From positions 10,354,001 through 10,418,000 of the forward strand of contig OZ316894.1 in NCBI GenBank assembly GCA_973895155.1: a stretch of DNA of 64,000 nt, given 5' to 3'. This document shows, piece after piece, positions 34,521-45,883 of the stretch. The notes beneath the pieces were generated by a model that saw only the letters and a list, made by a program, of their open reading frames with translations, was not told the origin of the DNA and did no database searches. This DNA comes from Marsupella aquatica. Taxonomy: Eukaryota > Marchantiophyta. A program made the translations under genes and the position numbers. Numbering within the stretch: the first letter of the stretch is position 1; each line of letters opens with the position of its first letter.

Positions 34521-37500
34521 CTAGTATATATGTTTCCTGCTAGGACCTGAAGCCTCGCATAGGCCGTGGAGAGAGTCTAAAAGTTCTGACAAGACCAGGT
34601 TCATGTTAAAAGATCTGGTTTGCTTAGAATTAAAAACTTGTTCATTCCTTGCAAGCCATAGTGCCCACAAAGTGTGAAAAATCATAAAGATTTTGAGGGA
34701 CTTCGCAACTCCATCGCTTCCTTGAAGTTCCAAAGTGGTGAAAAGATCAACCTGTTGCCAGTTGAGAGTGCCCATAAAAGTGAGACCCACCAGAGTCCAG
34801 CAGCGTCGAGCAAGAGAGGAATAAATGTGGGATCGTCTCCAAAACATTTGCGCAGAGCAAGCAATGGCCATCTCCTTTACCAATCCTCTTTGCTCTAATT
34901 CCAGTACAAAAGACCTTGAGCAACTATTCTCCAGAGAAAGGTGCGAGCTTTGAGGGGAAGATCGGTGGACCAAAGCGAGATCCAAAATTTGCTCCAGTTC
35001 CTTTCGCCGCGTGAATGGCCCCAAATCCTATTGAGCCTGAGAAAGTCGGAGCCTTTGGGTCTCAAAAGCTGATATGTCCGTGCATTGGAGAGATGAAATT
35101 TTTCCAACTTCTCCTCCTTGTCTGACCAGCGCCATTGTGTAGCTCTCGACCAAAAAAAGTCCCTCTCATCCGATGTGCCCTGGATTTTTCCAATGAACAG
35201 AAGGCATAGCTCCCGAATCCTCCAATCTACACCTCTGATGCGTAACAGCTTGCCAGTAAAGTAATGTAGAACCAAGTCATGTTCTCCCCTAAGATCCGCA
35301 ATTTTCCTTAAGCCGATACTACCAAGCACCTTAATCATAGAGTGAAGAGTAGGATCATCCAGATGTTGAAAGTTTTCTAAACATCTGAGCACATCTTCGA
35401 TGCTCCACCAGCTGGCCACCATGGAAGCCAACGGGGAAAAAATAAGATGAGAGCGTAGTGATTCCCAAGCCTGCCATAATCCCCCTGTGTAGTGAAGACG
35501 GCCAAAGGAAAGGGGGTAACTGAGTAATAGAAGATCAGAAAGAGAGTAGTAGTTACGTCGGATATGTTTCAGATTCCTCCATTTTGCCATCCATAGGTTC
35601 GCTTTGAATAAAGCAGACCATTCAAACTTCTTCAAGTCTAGAGCTCGGATAAACCATTGGCAAAGTAGCGCATCAGAATGACTTCTGAAATCTTTAAAAC
35701 CAAGACCACCATCAATCTTGGGTCTCGCCATCGTATTCCATGCAACCAGAGGAATCTTTCGACCACCACCAGCATTGTAGCCCCATAAGAAGTCACGGCA
35801 TAGCGCTACCATTGATTTGGCAAGTGAGTTGGGGCTGCGTAAGAACATCATGTGGTAGATATATAGGTATCGCTTGCAGAACATGCTTAATAAGAATTGT
35901 ACGACCTGTAAATGATAAGAATCGAGTGGCCCAGCTAGAAAGTCTAGCGCTGAGCTTATCTACTAGGCAGAACTTGTGAAGTCTAGAGGCGGTTAAGCCC
36001 CAACCAAGAGGTGCACCAAGATATCTCTGAATTTCTCCAGGGAGACTAATTTTGCATCCAGTGTTGGTGAGCCATTCAGGAACTTCATCAGATGTTAAGG
36101 GAATCACTGACGACTTGTGCAGGTTCAGCTTGGCGCCTGAAGCAAGTTTGTAGCAAGCTAAAGCCTCCGTTGCTCCTTGGAAGTCTTCTTCAGTTGCCAG
36201 TATAACCATTCCCAAGTCGTCTGCAAATAATCTGTAAGAGACTGAGAGAGATTCTGAAATTTGAATGCCTCTGAAACTACCTCGCCGGATCTCGTGGTCT
36301 AAAAAGTCCATTAGAGGTTGAATGGGTTGCAATAACAAAGAGCAGAGGGGAGAGGGGACAACCTTGATGTACTCCTCTAAGCATTTGAATGTCATGAGAG
36401 AATAAACCATTAACATGGACTTTGGAATAGGCTCCAATGAGTAGGGATCTAACTAAGCTGATGAAGTGATCGACTTCCAAGACCGAGTAGATGCATGGTT
36501 TCCCAGATATAGGAGTGACAGACTCTATCAAAAGCTTTCTCGAAGTCAAGAAGAAGGAAAAGTGCATCAATCTTCTTGGAGCAGACCCAGTCGATAGTCA
36601 TCGAAGCAATAGAGATGTTTTCTAGTATATGTCTACCCGGAATAAAGCCTGTTTGTTGGGGACTAATGAGCTTATTGAGGAGCGGTTTCAGTCTCAAGGC
36701 CAGGATTTTAGCTACAATTTTGTAAACCGTGTTGAGCATAGTAAGCGGGCGCCAATCTTTTAGTCTCTGCTTATCAGGTTTCTTAGGAATAAATTTGATC
36801 ACTCCTTCTTTTAGATTAGCCAAGAGTGTGCCTGTTCTCCAAAAGTCAAGGATCATGTCGTATAGATCTTGTTGAAATAAAATGCCAGCAAGATCTGTAG
36901 ATCTTTGCAGTAATACCATCAGGTCCAGGAGCTTTATCTGTTGGAAGTAGCCAAAGAGTGGAGCAGATTCCCTCAATAGTTGGAGGTAATTCCAATTTCC
37001 AGATTTCATCAGCCGTAAGAGTCTTGCCAGTATGCGCAAACAGTTTGTGACGAGCATTGCGGACCTCACTAGATTCGTTGTAACGTAAATCCTCAGGTGC
37101 TTCATACAGAAGAGCACATTGCTTCTCTACTTCTTGTAGGATCAACACATCTTGAGTGATAGTGTTTCCATTATCAAGCAGAAGAGATGGCATCAATTCT
37201 CTGGATCTTTTAGCCTTAATGGTGGCAAAATAGAATTTCAAAGGTTCATCCCCTTGACCCAGCCATTTGATTCGCGAGAGTCTCCTTCCCAATTGCGCTT
37301 CTTCATGGTCTGTTGCACGCACCTGATCTTCAATAGTGGAGTAATCCTTTAAAAGCTCTGAGTCTGTGAATGAGTTGATAAGGGCAGCCTTCAGGGCGCG
37401 GAGTTTTCCTCTCAAAATGGAAACTTCCAGCTCGCGGTCCCCAGGGGTGAAGTGGACTTCTTTATAAGTGTCCCTCAGACACAAACTTGCCTTATAGAAT

Positions 37501-38387
37501 CTCAGGTGTGGGTCTGAGACAAATTCTCCACTCGAGGACCAGGCCACTGCTAGTTTGTCGATGAATCCTTTCATTTTTAGCAGCCCCGTGTTGGCCTTGA
37601 AGAAAGAAGATTTCCGTGCCGCATTTCTTTCTAAAACTGGAGAAGAGAGACTAAAGCATATGATAACTGGGTCATGATCTGAAAGGGCCGTACCACCTTC
37701 ATGTAGCAGGTCAATCACTGCTCCCGTCCACCAGCTTTTTCCACTAAAGTAGAACCTGTCAAGTCTGGATTGCACTAGATTGCTGTTAATGATTCGCCTC
37801 CATGTAAATTCCGAACCCTGAAAGCCTTGTGTGATGTTAACAGCGTCTTCTAAGTCAAACCTCATTTTGAAAAATCTCCAGAATTCTGCTTCTCTGCCTT
37901 TGATCAGCGGTGAAGGACCAGTGGAGTCGAAACTGATTTCCACCATGTTGAAGTCTCCACAAACGATCCAGTTATCCTGAGGTAGAGAGGTTTTTAAATC
38001 ATTCCACAGAATAGCCCGCTCCCGAGGAGAATTAGGAGCATAGATACTCACAGTTCCAAAGTGTCCATCTGCGTGTAAGCCTTTGACCCAAACTGCTCTG
38101 CCCTTGTCTATAATGCCGGATTGGGTGATTTGAAAGGAGGGGTGCACCAGAAGGGATGTACCGCCTCTACCTTCATCAGATTCAGCAAAAAGATGTTGAT
38201 AAGAAGGTAGAATAGTACGTAAAGCTAAGTCTAAGCGAAATTTATCAGTTTTGACCTCTTGAAGTGCTAGAGCAAATAGTGGAATTTTGAGCGAGATAAT
38301 CCAATTTTTGACAATATGTTTCCTATTGGCTTCACATAAGCCACAAACATTCCATGAGCCTATAAAGAGTCGGGTGTCCATTGACAT
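34521..38387 (-). pseudogene. LINE ORF2: AP-endonuclease, reverse transcriptase, zf-RVT
   Basis: It starts at ATG 38387 with the endonuclease: LFIGSWNVCGL, LALQEVKTD, WIVCGDFNMVE, SRLDRFYF and ALSDHDPVI are the expected active-site blocks. The RT follows: IKFIPKKPDKQRLKDWRPLT, GFIPGRHILENI, LLDFEKAFDRV, GCPLSPLLFVIA and YRLFADDLGMVI (the catalytic box reads FADD in place of the common YADD). The C-terminus has the WS..LPLKARTFLWR-type zf-RVT block. At least five frame changes (near 36890, 36470, 36345, 35850 and 34960) split it, so it is dead. No RNase H domain was seen. The product would nick target DNA and copy the element's RNA into it. Confidence 0.88.
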
Positions 38388-38655
38388 GAAACTCCGTTTC
38401 GCAAGAAGAAATTTAAACTGACTATTCTAATTCAAAATTTCAGAGGGGAGCACCGCCGTCAAAATACGCTCAAGAAGATACCCCCGGTCCAAAAAGATCC
38501 AAAGCCAACTACGCCGATGGGTTACGGTGAGAGCTGGATCTCGCTCGAGTCTGAGAACCTGGAACCTAAGTATCAGAAGATGAGAATTGAATCGATCGAC
38601 CCTTTTTGGTATTTGCTTTTTTGTCTTTCTTCTTCTTTTGATCAGACGGAGGGGT

Positions 38656-39252
38656 TCAGAGCTCCAGTTTCCTAGCACGATCCTTTTTTAGCTGAGTCTT
38701 CGAGATGTATTCCTCATATTCAGACATTTCCACATCCGAACCACCCAAGATTGAGGCTATCTCATCTCCGTCGACTACCACTTGTAACTGCTGATCAGTC
38801 GAGTTTGATCCCGTCGTGAGGGAACGTGTATCCTCATTTGAAGTGATAAGGAGATGTGGAGGATTATCCGTCTGAGTCGCTAGTTGAACTAACAACGGAG
38901 TCACAGTCAAATCCTGCTCCAGTTGTTGTTCATCTAAAATATCTTCAGGGGTTGGCAGAGCTTGAAAAAGAGCGTTGTCTCTGAGTAAGGGAAGATAGGG
39001 GTTATCAATGCCAATCACAGAATGGTGTGGGGATCGTGTAGGAGATGGAGATGCAATTGCTTCTATACTCTGATGTTCCAAACTGTGGGACTCGTCCGTT
39101 TGTGGTGTTGTGGCAAGTTGAGTAAGCCTATGCGAATTCACTTTCACTTTCAAGGGTCGAGATGAGCTACCAATTGAAAGTTATTGGAGATCAATGGCTC
39201 ACCACTAGGTTCAACTGTAGACTCGTAAGCGGGAATCTCCTGATTTGTCTTA
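38656..39252 (-). pseudogene. LINE ORF1, C-terminal part
   Basis: This acidic, Ser/Thr/Gln-rich region has no named domain; it includes GSDVEMSEYEEYISKTQLKK and ends at 38656. It follows in frame from the zinc-knuckle part once the TIR element and one copy of its 5-bp duplication are removed: IPKTNQEIPAYESTVEPSGE spans the join. A small frame change lies near 39150. It lies about 270 bp upstream of ORF2. Confidence 0.6.
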
Positions 39253-39575
39253 AACACGGTGATGGACCAAACGAGAAGTGTGACGCCTAATGGAGAAGGG
39301 TGTTTTCAATTTCGATCGATTTTTGCAAATTTTCACAATGTGCGCGACACATTTCTCACAAAATCAATGATTTTTGCAAAACCGACTAATTCGTATCGTT
39401 CCCAACTTCGCGAGGAATGATGACTTCATCCCAAATTGTGAATTTCAATATCCTCACTAACTTCAAATATTTTCATTGCAACAATAGAACCCAGAAATAT
39501 TTCCATTTTGGTTAAATTTTGAAAATAGAACTTTTGGTGACAAGGAAAACAGATCAAGAAAACAAAACTATTCCG

Positions 39576-40310
39576 ATACCGGTATCGCTCCTTGAATTCC
39601 ATTCAAATTTGTTTGTCGTTTCTTTCATAAAACAAAGGTTTTGAAATATTTACCACATTCTAATATTTTTTTACATCAAATTTCACCACACAGTCAGTTG
39701 AAGTTACCTCGAAGTTCACCACGTAGTTTGCAAAATTCCATTGTCAACGTTAAAACAAGAATACAAATGGCAATGTCCATTTGTAATTATTTCGGACTCA
39801 TTTCTTAGTCCTTCCTCTAGCAAACCGGTGTCGCTCTTCCTCCCGGTTCATCTGTAATCCTCACTCAAATACAGTCCGCGATACTGGTATCGCTCTTCCT
39901 CCTTGACCACCTATAAACACCACTCCAATACAGACCGCGATACTGGTATGATCGCTCTTCCTCCTTGACCGCCTGTAAACACCACTTCAATACAGACCGC
40001 GATACCGGTATCTCTCTTCCTCCTTGACCACCTGTAAACACCACTCCAATATAGACCACGATACTGGTATCTCTCTTCCTCCTTGACCACCTATAAACAC
40101 CACTCCAATACAGACCGCGATACCCGTATCTCTCTTCCTCCTTGACCACCTGTAAACACCACTCCAATACAGACCACAATACCGGTATCTCTCTTCCTCC
40201 TTGACCACCTGTAAACACCACTCCAATACAGACCGCGATACCGGTATAGCTTTTTCTCCCGACAACCTTGAATGCCAATCCAATAAACATAACAATACCG
40301 GTATTTGTCG
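39576..40310. repeat. Tandem array of about 60 bp with GATACCGGTATC palindromes
   Basis: Seven or eight units between 39870 and 40310 with a period of 59-60 bp share CTTCCTCCTTGACCACCTGT and AACACCACTCCAATACAGAC, and each carries GATACCGGTATC or a one-base variant. Outlying copies lie near 39576, 39830 and 40540. A related TTAACCATGGGTTAA motif follows at 40326-40340. Confidence 0.9.
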
Positions 40311-41507
40311 TCCTCCAGGATCACATTAACCATGGGTTAAGTTTTGTAGTCAACCGCGCAGTTTACCGTCTCAAGTAAATTTTTTTAACTGTTTGGTTGC
40401 ACAATTGTCGCGCTGCTAACCTGGGCCTTAAATCCAGTTTAGTGCCATGGTGCGACCTCGACCACCAGTAAGGGTGAGGGTTCGGGCAAGGAGGTGTGTA
40501 GTGACCTCAATTAGCCCTAAGTCGGGCTAAGTCGATATACTTACCGGTATAACACCTGAATAATTCGTACTAGTCATAGGTATATTTGTTTTCCACCGCT
40601 GGAATATTCCCTCAGTTAGTGACTCAGACTAACTCCCAGCTTGGGGCCTTTCAAGCCATCGACACGACAGGACCTTGTGACATACAATGAGTGGCAATCC
40701 CTACCATTAGTCCGCACCCGGTACGTCCCTTAAAATGGCGCCTTTACCCAGACAAAGCATACACACAACACCAGTTACTTGCAGAAACATTAGGGGGAAA
40801 AGACTACATTTACTCAGTGAAGCATCAGTTTACATGGTTGACTCGACTTCAAAGGGGGTCAGCAGGCCCAACGGCAGTCGATGCCCAGTCTCTACGAGGC
40901 CCTGCCTCGCACTTGCCCAGCAAGCTCGACTCTGGCTCTCACTCCTTGATGCACTCTGACCCTGCTCAGGCCGGGACTCCCCGTGCCTCACCTTCCCTCT
41001 ACTGAGATAACTAAGCCTTCTCCCCTTCCTTAGCGGAAGGGGAAGCCTAGATACTACAATCGCGGAGGAGAGCCGGAGGATACTGCCTTCCTGGCTACTA
41101 CCTACTGACTAAACTACCTACTGACTAACGGCCGTGCCGCACTGACTGGTTGACCGTCGACGACAAGGTGCCGACCAGAATGGCAACGGCCAAGCCTACT
41201 GACTAATTCTAGTCCGTTGATGGACTCCATCCTACGTTGGCTGATCCTAACTGATCCGGCCCTAATTCTTCTTACTGCCGCTAATCGGCGCCTAATGACT
41301 GTCATTCTGTCGTTACGCCTAACCAAAAGATGCCGCTGACTTAACTGCCTCGCACGGCGCCTGCTTCCACCCTTCGCTAACCACCCCTTACGTGTGTGCA
41401 GTGGTTGGACCAAGGCTGGTCCCCTTGTCGGGACGAGACCTCGAGCCGCCTTGATCAGAGGTGGGCCCAGGTTTTCCCCGCTGGAGGATGAGCAGGGTAA
41501 TGCGGTC

Positions 41508-43791
41508 CTACAAGGCCTTGTTGTCCCGGACCGCCTCCTCCGCCTCATTTGCAGCTTCATCGACCTCGGTCTGGAGCCACGCTACCTCCAGATTGAGCTG
41601 GTCGATGGAGTTGCGATGGATCTGGTCCTGTGCTAGCAATTTATCTCGTTCAGCGGAGAGACTAGCCACCTGTTGTGCTACCTGCAGGAATTGTTTGTTG
41701 AGGTCGGTCAGGCTGGTAACCCGAGCCAAAGATTCTGAGCGTAATTGAAAACGGTGTCATCCAGCTTCTTGAGTTCGACCTACGCTCCGCTTAACTCCTG
41801 GTTTAGTCCGTCCCTCTGTTCGACGGTGCGGACTAACTCCTCGCGTCGGGTTGTTGCCTCCTCCTCGAGGTGCTCTACCAACATCTGGAGGCGCCCGATC
41901 TCATTCCCCTTCGCCATGAGTTCTTCTTCCAGGCGGCTTACGATCCGTGGTTGGTGCTCTAACATGAAGAAGGCTGGTTGAAAGTACGCCGAGACTTGTT
42001 GTCCGATGTACGCCGCCAGCTCCCCAGACATAGTCTGGCTAAACTTGTGGACCAGGTCGTAGGCCATGGTCCCCGGGGCTACTTGGTAGTCCTCCATCCT
42101 CTCGGGTACCGGTGGTTCCTCGGCAGGGGCAATGAGCTCCTCCGTAGTCAGCGCTGGGGAGGGGAAGGTCTCTTCAGGTGGGGGAGGGATTGGGGGTGGT
42201 TGTACTGCGGGTAGCGGAGGCTCGACGGAAGGGGGCGGCGGAATTTCCACGGGGGGTGGTGGCGAAGTATTAGGCGGGGCTTCCGGCTCGGGGTTTGCCC
42301 GAGGGACGGTAGTCCGCGTAGTCGGGGTTGCCTCCTCTGGGGCGGGGGTGACATTACCCGGGGCTGAGGTGGCCATATTCTTTCCTCTGGCCTCCCGCCG
42401 TGCCTTGTACCAGGCGAGGATAATGGCTATATGACTTCCAAGTAAGTCTTCCCCCCAATAGCCATACCACCCTGAGCCCGCTTCAGCTCCCCCGAGAATC
42501 TTTGGTAGAAGAATTGGGCCCAGTTTCATCGTTTGTACTGTTCCACCTGCACGATCGTGCAGAGGGAAATCTCGGATCGTGGCTCAATCATGTGTAGGGT
42601 AGTCCGTATGAAGTTAAGCCGCTCCATACAGGTTAAGTTGGTGCACGCCCCCTGCTTGTATCGGTTGTCCGTCTTACCCTCGGGTTTGAAGTACCGCGGC
42701 GTATACTCCTTATCCCGAATTCGGATTTCCACCGGCACCGGCCCGGTTGGTAGGCAGAAGATTTGCGTTAACCGATGCTCCGTGAGTGATAAGGCCTGCC
42801 CCGAAACCTTGGTGGTCGACGCGTCAGTGTCGAAATTGGAGATGAACTCACAAATCTCCTTCGGCCCGGCGGCGCACGGCCTCCATAGCAAGTGGGCGAA
42901 CCGCTCGAACTGATGCTCCTTGAGATAGTCCGCATGTTCGAGTTTCTTGATCGCGATCCAGACTACTTCGGGGACGCGGATTACCTATAATAAGTTGGAC
43001 TTCAGGTTATCCGGGGGCCGTCGGGTCTGGTTGGTCGGGGGATTTGCTGGGGCAGGTGCAGGCGCGGCGTCGGTCCGTGTTGATTCGGGGGCCGTCGTAG
43101 TCCTTGGCCGCTTACGAGGACGCTGTTCAAGTTGTGGACTAGCTCGCTCGGAACCCAAAGAACACTCCGTGTTGATTACTGGACGGACTTGGGACTGGTT
43201 CGGCGGTACTCCGGTGGTCATCGGTTGAGGCACTGGTGGTATCGGGGTAGCCATATCCCAGTGGAAGGCGTTGGAGCTTTCCCCGAGGAACGTAAGATTA
43301 CGCGCCGCTTCCCGTTGTCTGCTGATGTCTTCCTGGCGCTTTTTGGCTGCGATCTGCTGGTCTAGGTACCCCGGAATCTTGTCAAACTCCGCTTGAGTAA
43401 GCCACTGGTTGCCCTTCAGCTTAAAGAACTTCGCTGGAACCTCAAGAATCGCCTCAGCTACCGATCTAAGCCCTTCCTCGTTGAGATATAGTTCGGTGAT
43501 GTAGTCTCGCAGCTTGTTGTAGCTGGAATCCCTGGTGATGGCTGTCCTTTCGCAATTAACCAGTGCTACCTTGGTCACCAGCCTCGCGTATCTTTGTTCG
43601 TAAGCGGATTTCTCGGGGCAAGAGTACCAGTAAGTCTCGGAGAACTTAGCACCTACCTCGCCAAACAAGCTCCAAAATCCCAAGGCTGTGAGGGTCATAC
43701 TAACCTCATAGTCTGGTTCGTTGAGTCCGCGTTCCCACCCGACTGGTCCTCTATCGTGGAGGCCTCGCTCGTCCTGACTAAATCTTGCCAC
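41508..43791 (-). pseudogene. GC-rich TE gene of unknown function with Pro-rich and coiled-coil parts
   Basis: A colinear minus-strand reading is broken by TAG (42985-42987), TGA (42526-42528) and frame changes near 42420 and 41750. The N-terminal third has FWSLFGEVGAKFSETYWYSC and RYARLVTKVALVNCERTA. A basic Pro-rich tail then leads to LSLTEHRLTQIFCLPTGPVP and RLNFIRTTLHMIEPRSEI, then NWAQFFYQRFSGELKRAQGG in the frame after the TGA. Next comes a long Pro-rich linker and a coiled coil (RLQMLVEHLEEEATTRREEL). The NWA..F...EL..A pattern recalls the mobile-domain ORFs of some plant retrotransposons, but I cannot name the family. Its codons are much more GC-rich than the neighbours. Confidence 0.4.
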
Positions 43792-44420
43792 ATTCCGCTC
43801 TTCTCCCTCGATAATCTCCTTGTAAAGGTCGACTCGATTCGATCAGCAGGGCGAGTGGGTGGCAACGTCCGCGAATTCAAAGAAAGGTAGGCATGAGCAA
43901 ATGGCCCGCAGCACCATCGGCTCCTCTCTTATGGAGGTGCCAGGATGAGCCCGAGCGTGAGAAGGCCAGGCCGTTTTGGTCATTGATAGCGAGCTGAAGT
44001 CGGCGCCTCGGTCCAAGCGTGATTCTTCTAACTGATTTTTACTCTGTTGCCGCCACCGTACCTCGGTCGCGCGTAATAATCCCCTTCCTGAACTCGTAAT
44101 GATTCGATCATCTTAACCTACTCCTAATCTAATCATAATGGCCACAGACGGCTATACGTGCTATTCTACACTATGGCTACGGTCCTAATGACCGTATAAG
44201 TCCTAATCTACGACCTGGGTTCGATCAAGTGACACGTTACCCGTGTCACAACAATGCAAAGAGCGATCCGCGTATATTTCTCTTCACTTTCAAGACTTCA
44301 AAACAAACAATATTTTCACTCATGGGCGTTTCGTATCGGAGATTTCTTTACTTAGCCGCGATTTTGCGATCGGGCAAATGAGAAGGGTGGTCACACTTCT
44401 CGTTTGGTCCGTCACTGTGT

Positions 44421-45045
44421 TCTTAGGAATAGTTGCAGCCTGCGCTTCTATCTCCGTCGTTGATTCCAACGCCGTGTTAGCGCCTTGATTTAACTGTACC
44501 TGATTGTCAGTAGGAGAGTCCACGTGTCGCTCTGTAACACCAATGCAGCTGTCATCGACCTGCTGCTTAGTCCCCACATCATCTTTGAATGCCTTATCTG
44601 CCTTAGTCTCTTTAGTTGAAGTAGTATTTTCTTCCAAAATTCTGCAATTTCTAGCCAGATGTCCCTTCTCATTGCAACGAAAACAATGATAAGGAATGTT
44701 TTTGAATTTGACCGGCTGCCAAATTGTGATGTCATCTATAATCTCGATCCCTACACTATGCGGGATTTCACGGCTAGTATCCCATAGAATGCAAGCTCAA
44801 TCATGGGGAAAGGAGCTACGGACATCACCTTGAATGTAGTAAAGAAGTTTGCCCAAAGATTCTGCTATTCTTTTACAACATCCTTCAAGAACGAGAGCTC
44901 GGAAGGGTATCTCAATCCAGACTAGCAGCTTGGTATAGGAATCATTCCTGACATCAATGAAGCCCTGGGCCCCCAGCCTTTGTATTGGTAAGGGGTATAT
45001 GTGCGTACAGCCCCTTATCACATACCCCTTATTATTTTTGGTCAC
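44421..45045 (-). pseudogene. LINE ORF1: DUF4283 remnant and CCHC zinc knuckle
   Basis: Minus strand: YTKLLVWIEIPFRALVLEGC then a TGA (44797-44799), then ACILWDTSREIPHSVGIEII and WQPVKFKNIPYHCFRC. The knuckle CFRCNEKGHLARNC is canonical CX2CX4HX4C. The order DUF4283 then knuckle is typical of plant LINE ORF1, an RNA-binding protein. The stop sits where this motif family usually has Arg (R-A-hydrophobic), consistent with CGA to TGA. The TIR element interrupts it after AATIPK. Confidence 0.75.
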
Positions 45046-45059
45046 CGATAGATTTATCT

Positions 45060-45883
45060 CTTGTTATTCTTAAAAACTTAATTTTAGAGAATTTATTTAC
45101 CCCTTGCAAAAATTATAAATCTACCATTAATCAAATTTAAAAAGGTCTTAAAATATTATAAATTTTTGAAAAATATTTAAAAATATACAAAACTCATTAA
45201 AGGTATACCATAGAAAAATAGGTATCTATATAAAAAATAGTATTGGAATGGAGAAGAAGACTCAACTTTAGCACATATAACAATGAATCACTCTGTTCTA
45301 GCACATGTAATAGTGCTTTAACTTTAACAGTGTTTCTAGCACATATAAGAGTGCTTCATTATGATTTAGCACATGAAGCAGTGCTTACAAATCTACCTAT
45401 TGTCTATAAAGGGCATATATGTAAAAGTACTTATACAACTATTTTCTAATAATCTTATAAAAGCACTATTTCTAGAAAACATTTTGCTATAAACATGTAA
45501 GAGTGTTTGCAAAAGTTCTGAACTAAGAGGCCGGGCACACATTTAGGGTTTAGTGCATACAGAACTTCTATCTGAACTAAGAGAACACTCTTGCAAAATT
45601 CTCAACTTATATGTCCTCCTCTTGTCTTCCATCTTCAAAAGATCCTGAGTGAACACAATAAAAAAAAATTACATCAAAAACATTAATGATTTGTCCAAAT
45701 TAAACTATTATGTGGAGTAATATGTGAACCTAATGAGCATATGTTTTACTATGTCATATCAAATGGGATATCAAATTGTTCACAAAAGCAAACAGGATCT
45801 TAAGAACTTGCCTTAGAAAAAATCTTGTCTCCTTGCATGGCTGAAGTCTCAGAATATAACCATTTACCCTTCTGTGGTATCAA
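45060..45883. other. AT-rich 3' flank of the large minus-strand gene
   Basis: There is no ORF of note. It contains the TAGCACAT repeats listed separately. It may hold the 3' end of the element that carries the large gene. Confidence 0.4.
45268..45390. repeat. Four copies of TAGCACAT...AGTGCTT
   Basis: Near 45268, 45298, 45328 and 45365 the motif TAGCACATRTAA is followed by AGTGCTT in three cases, giving imperfect palindromes about 30 bp apart. Confidence 0.6.

Larger units (their letters stand above)
39253..44420. mobile_element. TIR DNA element, 5.2 kb, 5-bp target duplication
   Basis: The ends are inverted copies: left CACGGTGATGG then ACCAAACGAGAAGTGTGAC (from 39255), and right, read on the minus strand, CACAGTGACGG then the same ACCAAACGAGAAGTGTGAC (from 44419). 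TCTTA occurs at 39248-39252 and 44421-44425, and joining across it restores the LINE ORF1 reading frame. The 5-bp duplication plus a CAC(A/G)GTG terminus recalls the Transib type, but one extra base at the termini and the lack of a Transib/RAG1-like ORF leave the class open. It holds a palindrome array and a GC-rich unknown gene. Confidence 0.75.
34250..45045 (-). mobile_element. LINE (non-LTR retrotransposon), frameshifted and nested
   Basis: On the minus strand the order is ORF1 (DUF4283 remnant and CCHC knuckle, 45045-44421), an inserted TIR element (44420-39253), the ORF1 C-terminus (39252-38656), ORF2 with AP-endonuclease and reverse transcriptase (38387-34521), then a 3' untranslated part. 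T-rich runs on the plus strand near 34180-34225 may be the poly(A) end. The architecture is that of plant L1-type LINEs. I can define the 5' end only as the place where similarity stops, near 45010-45045. Confidence 0.85.

Noticed and set aside
39576-40310. CRISPR-like regular array
   Set aside because: The 60-bp units repeat as a whole, so there are no unique spacers, and the repeat is a plain palindrome. It lies inside a eukaryotic TIR element.
42132-42434. Gly-rich plus-strand ORF
   Set aside because: Antisense shadow of the Pro-rich linker of the minus-strand gene.
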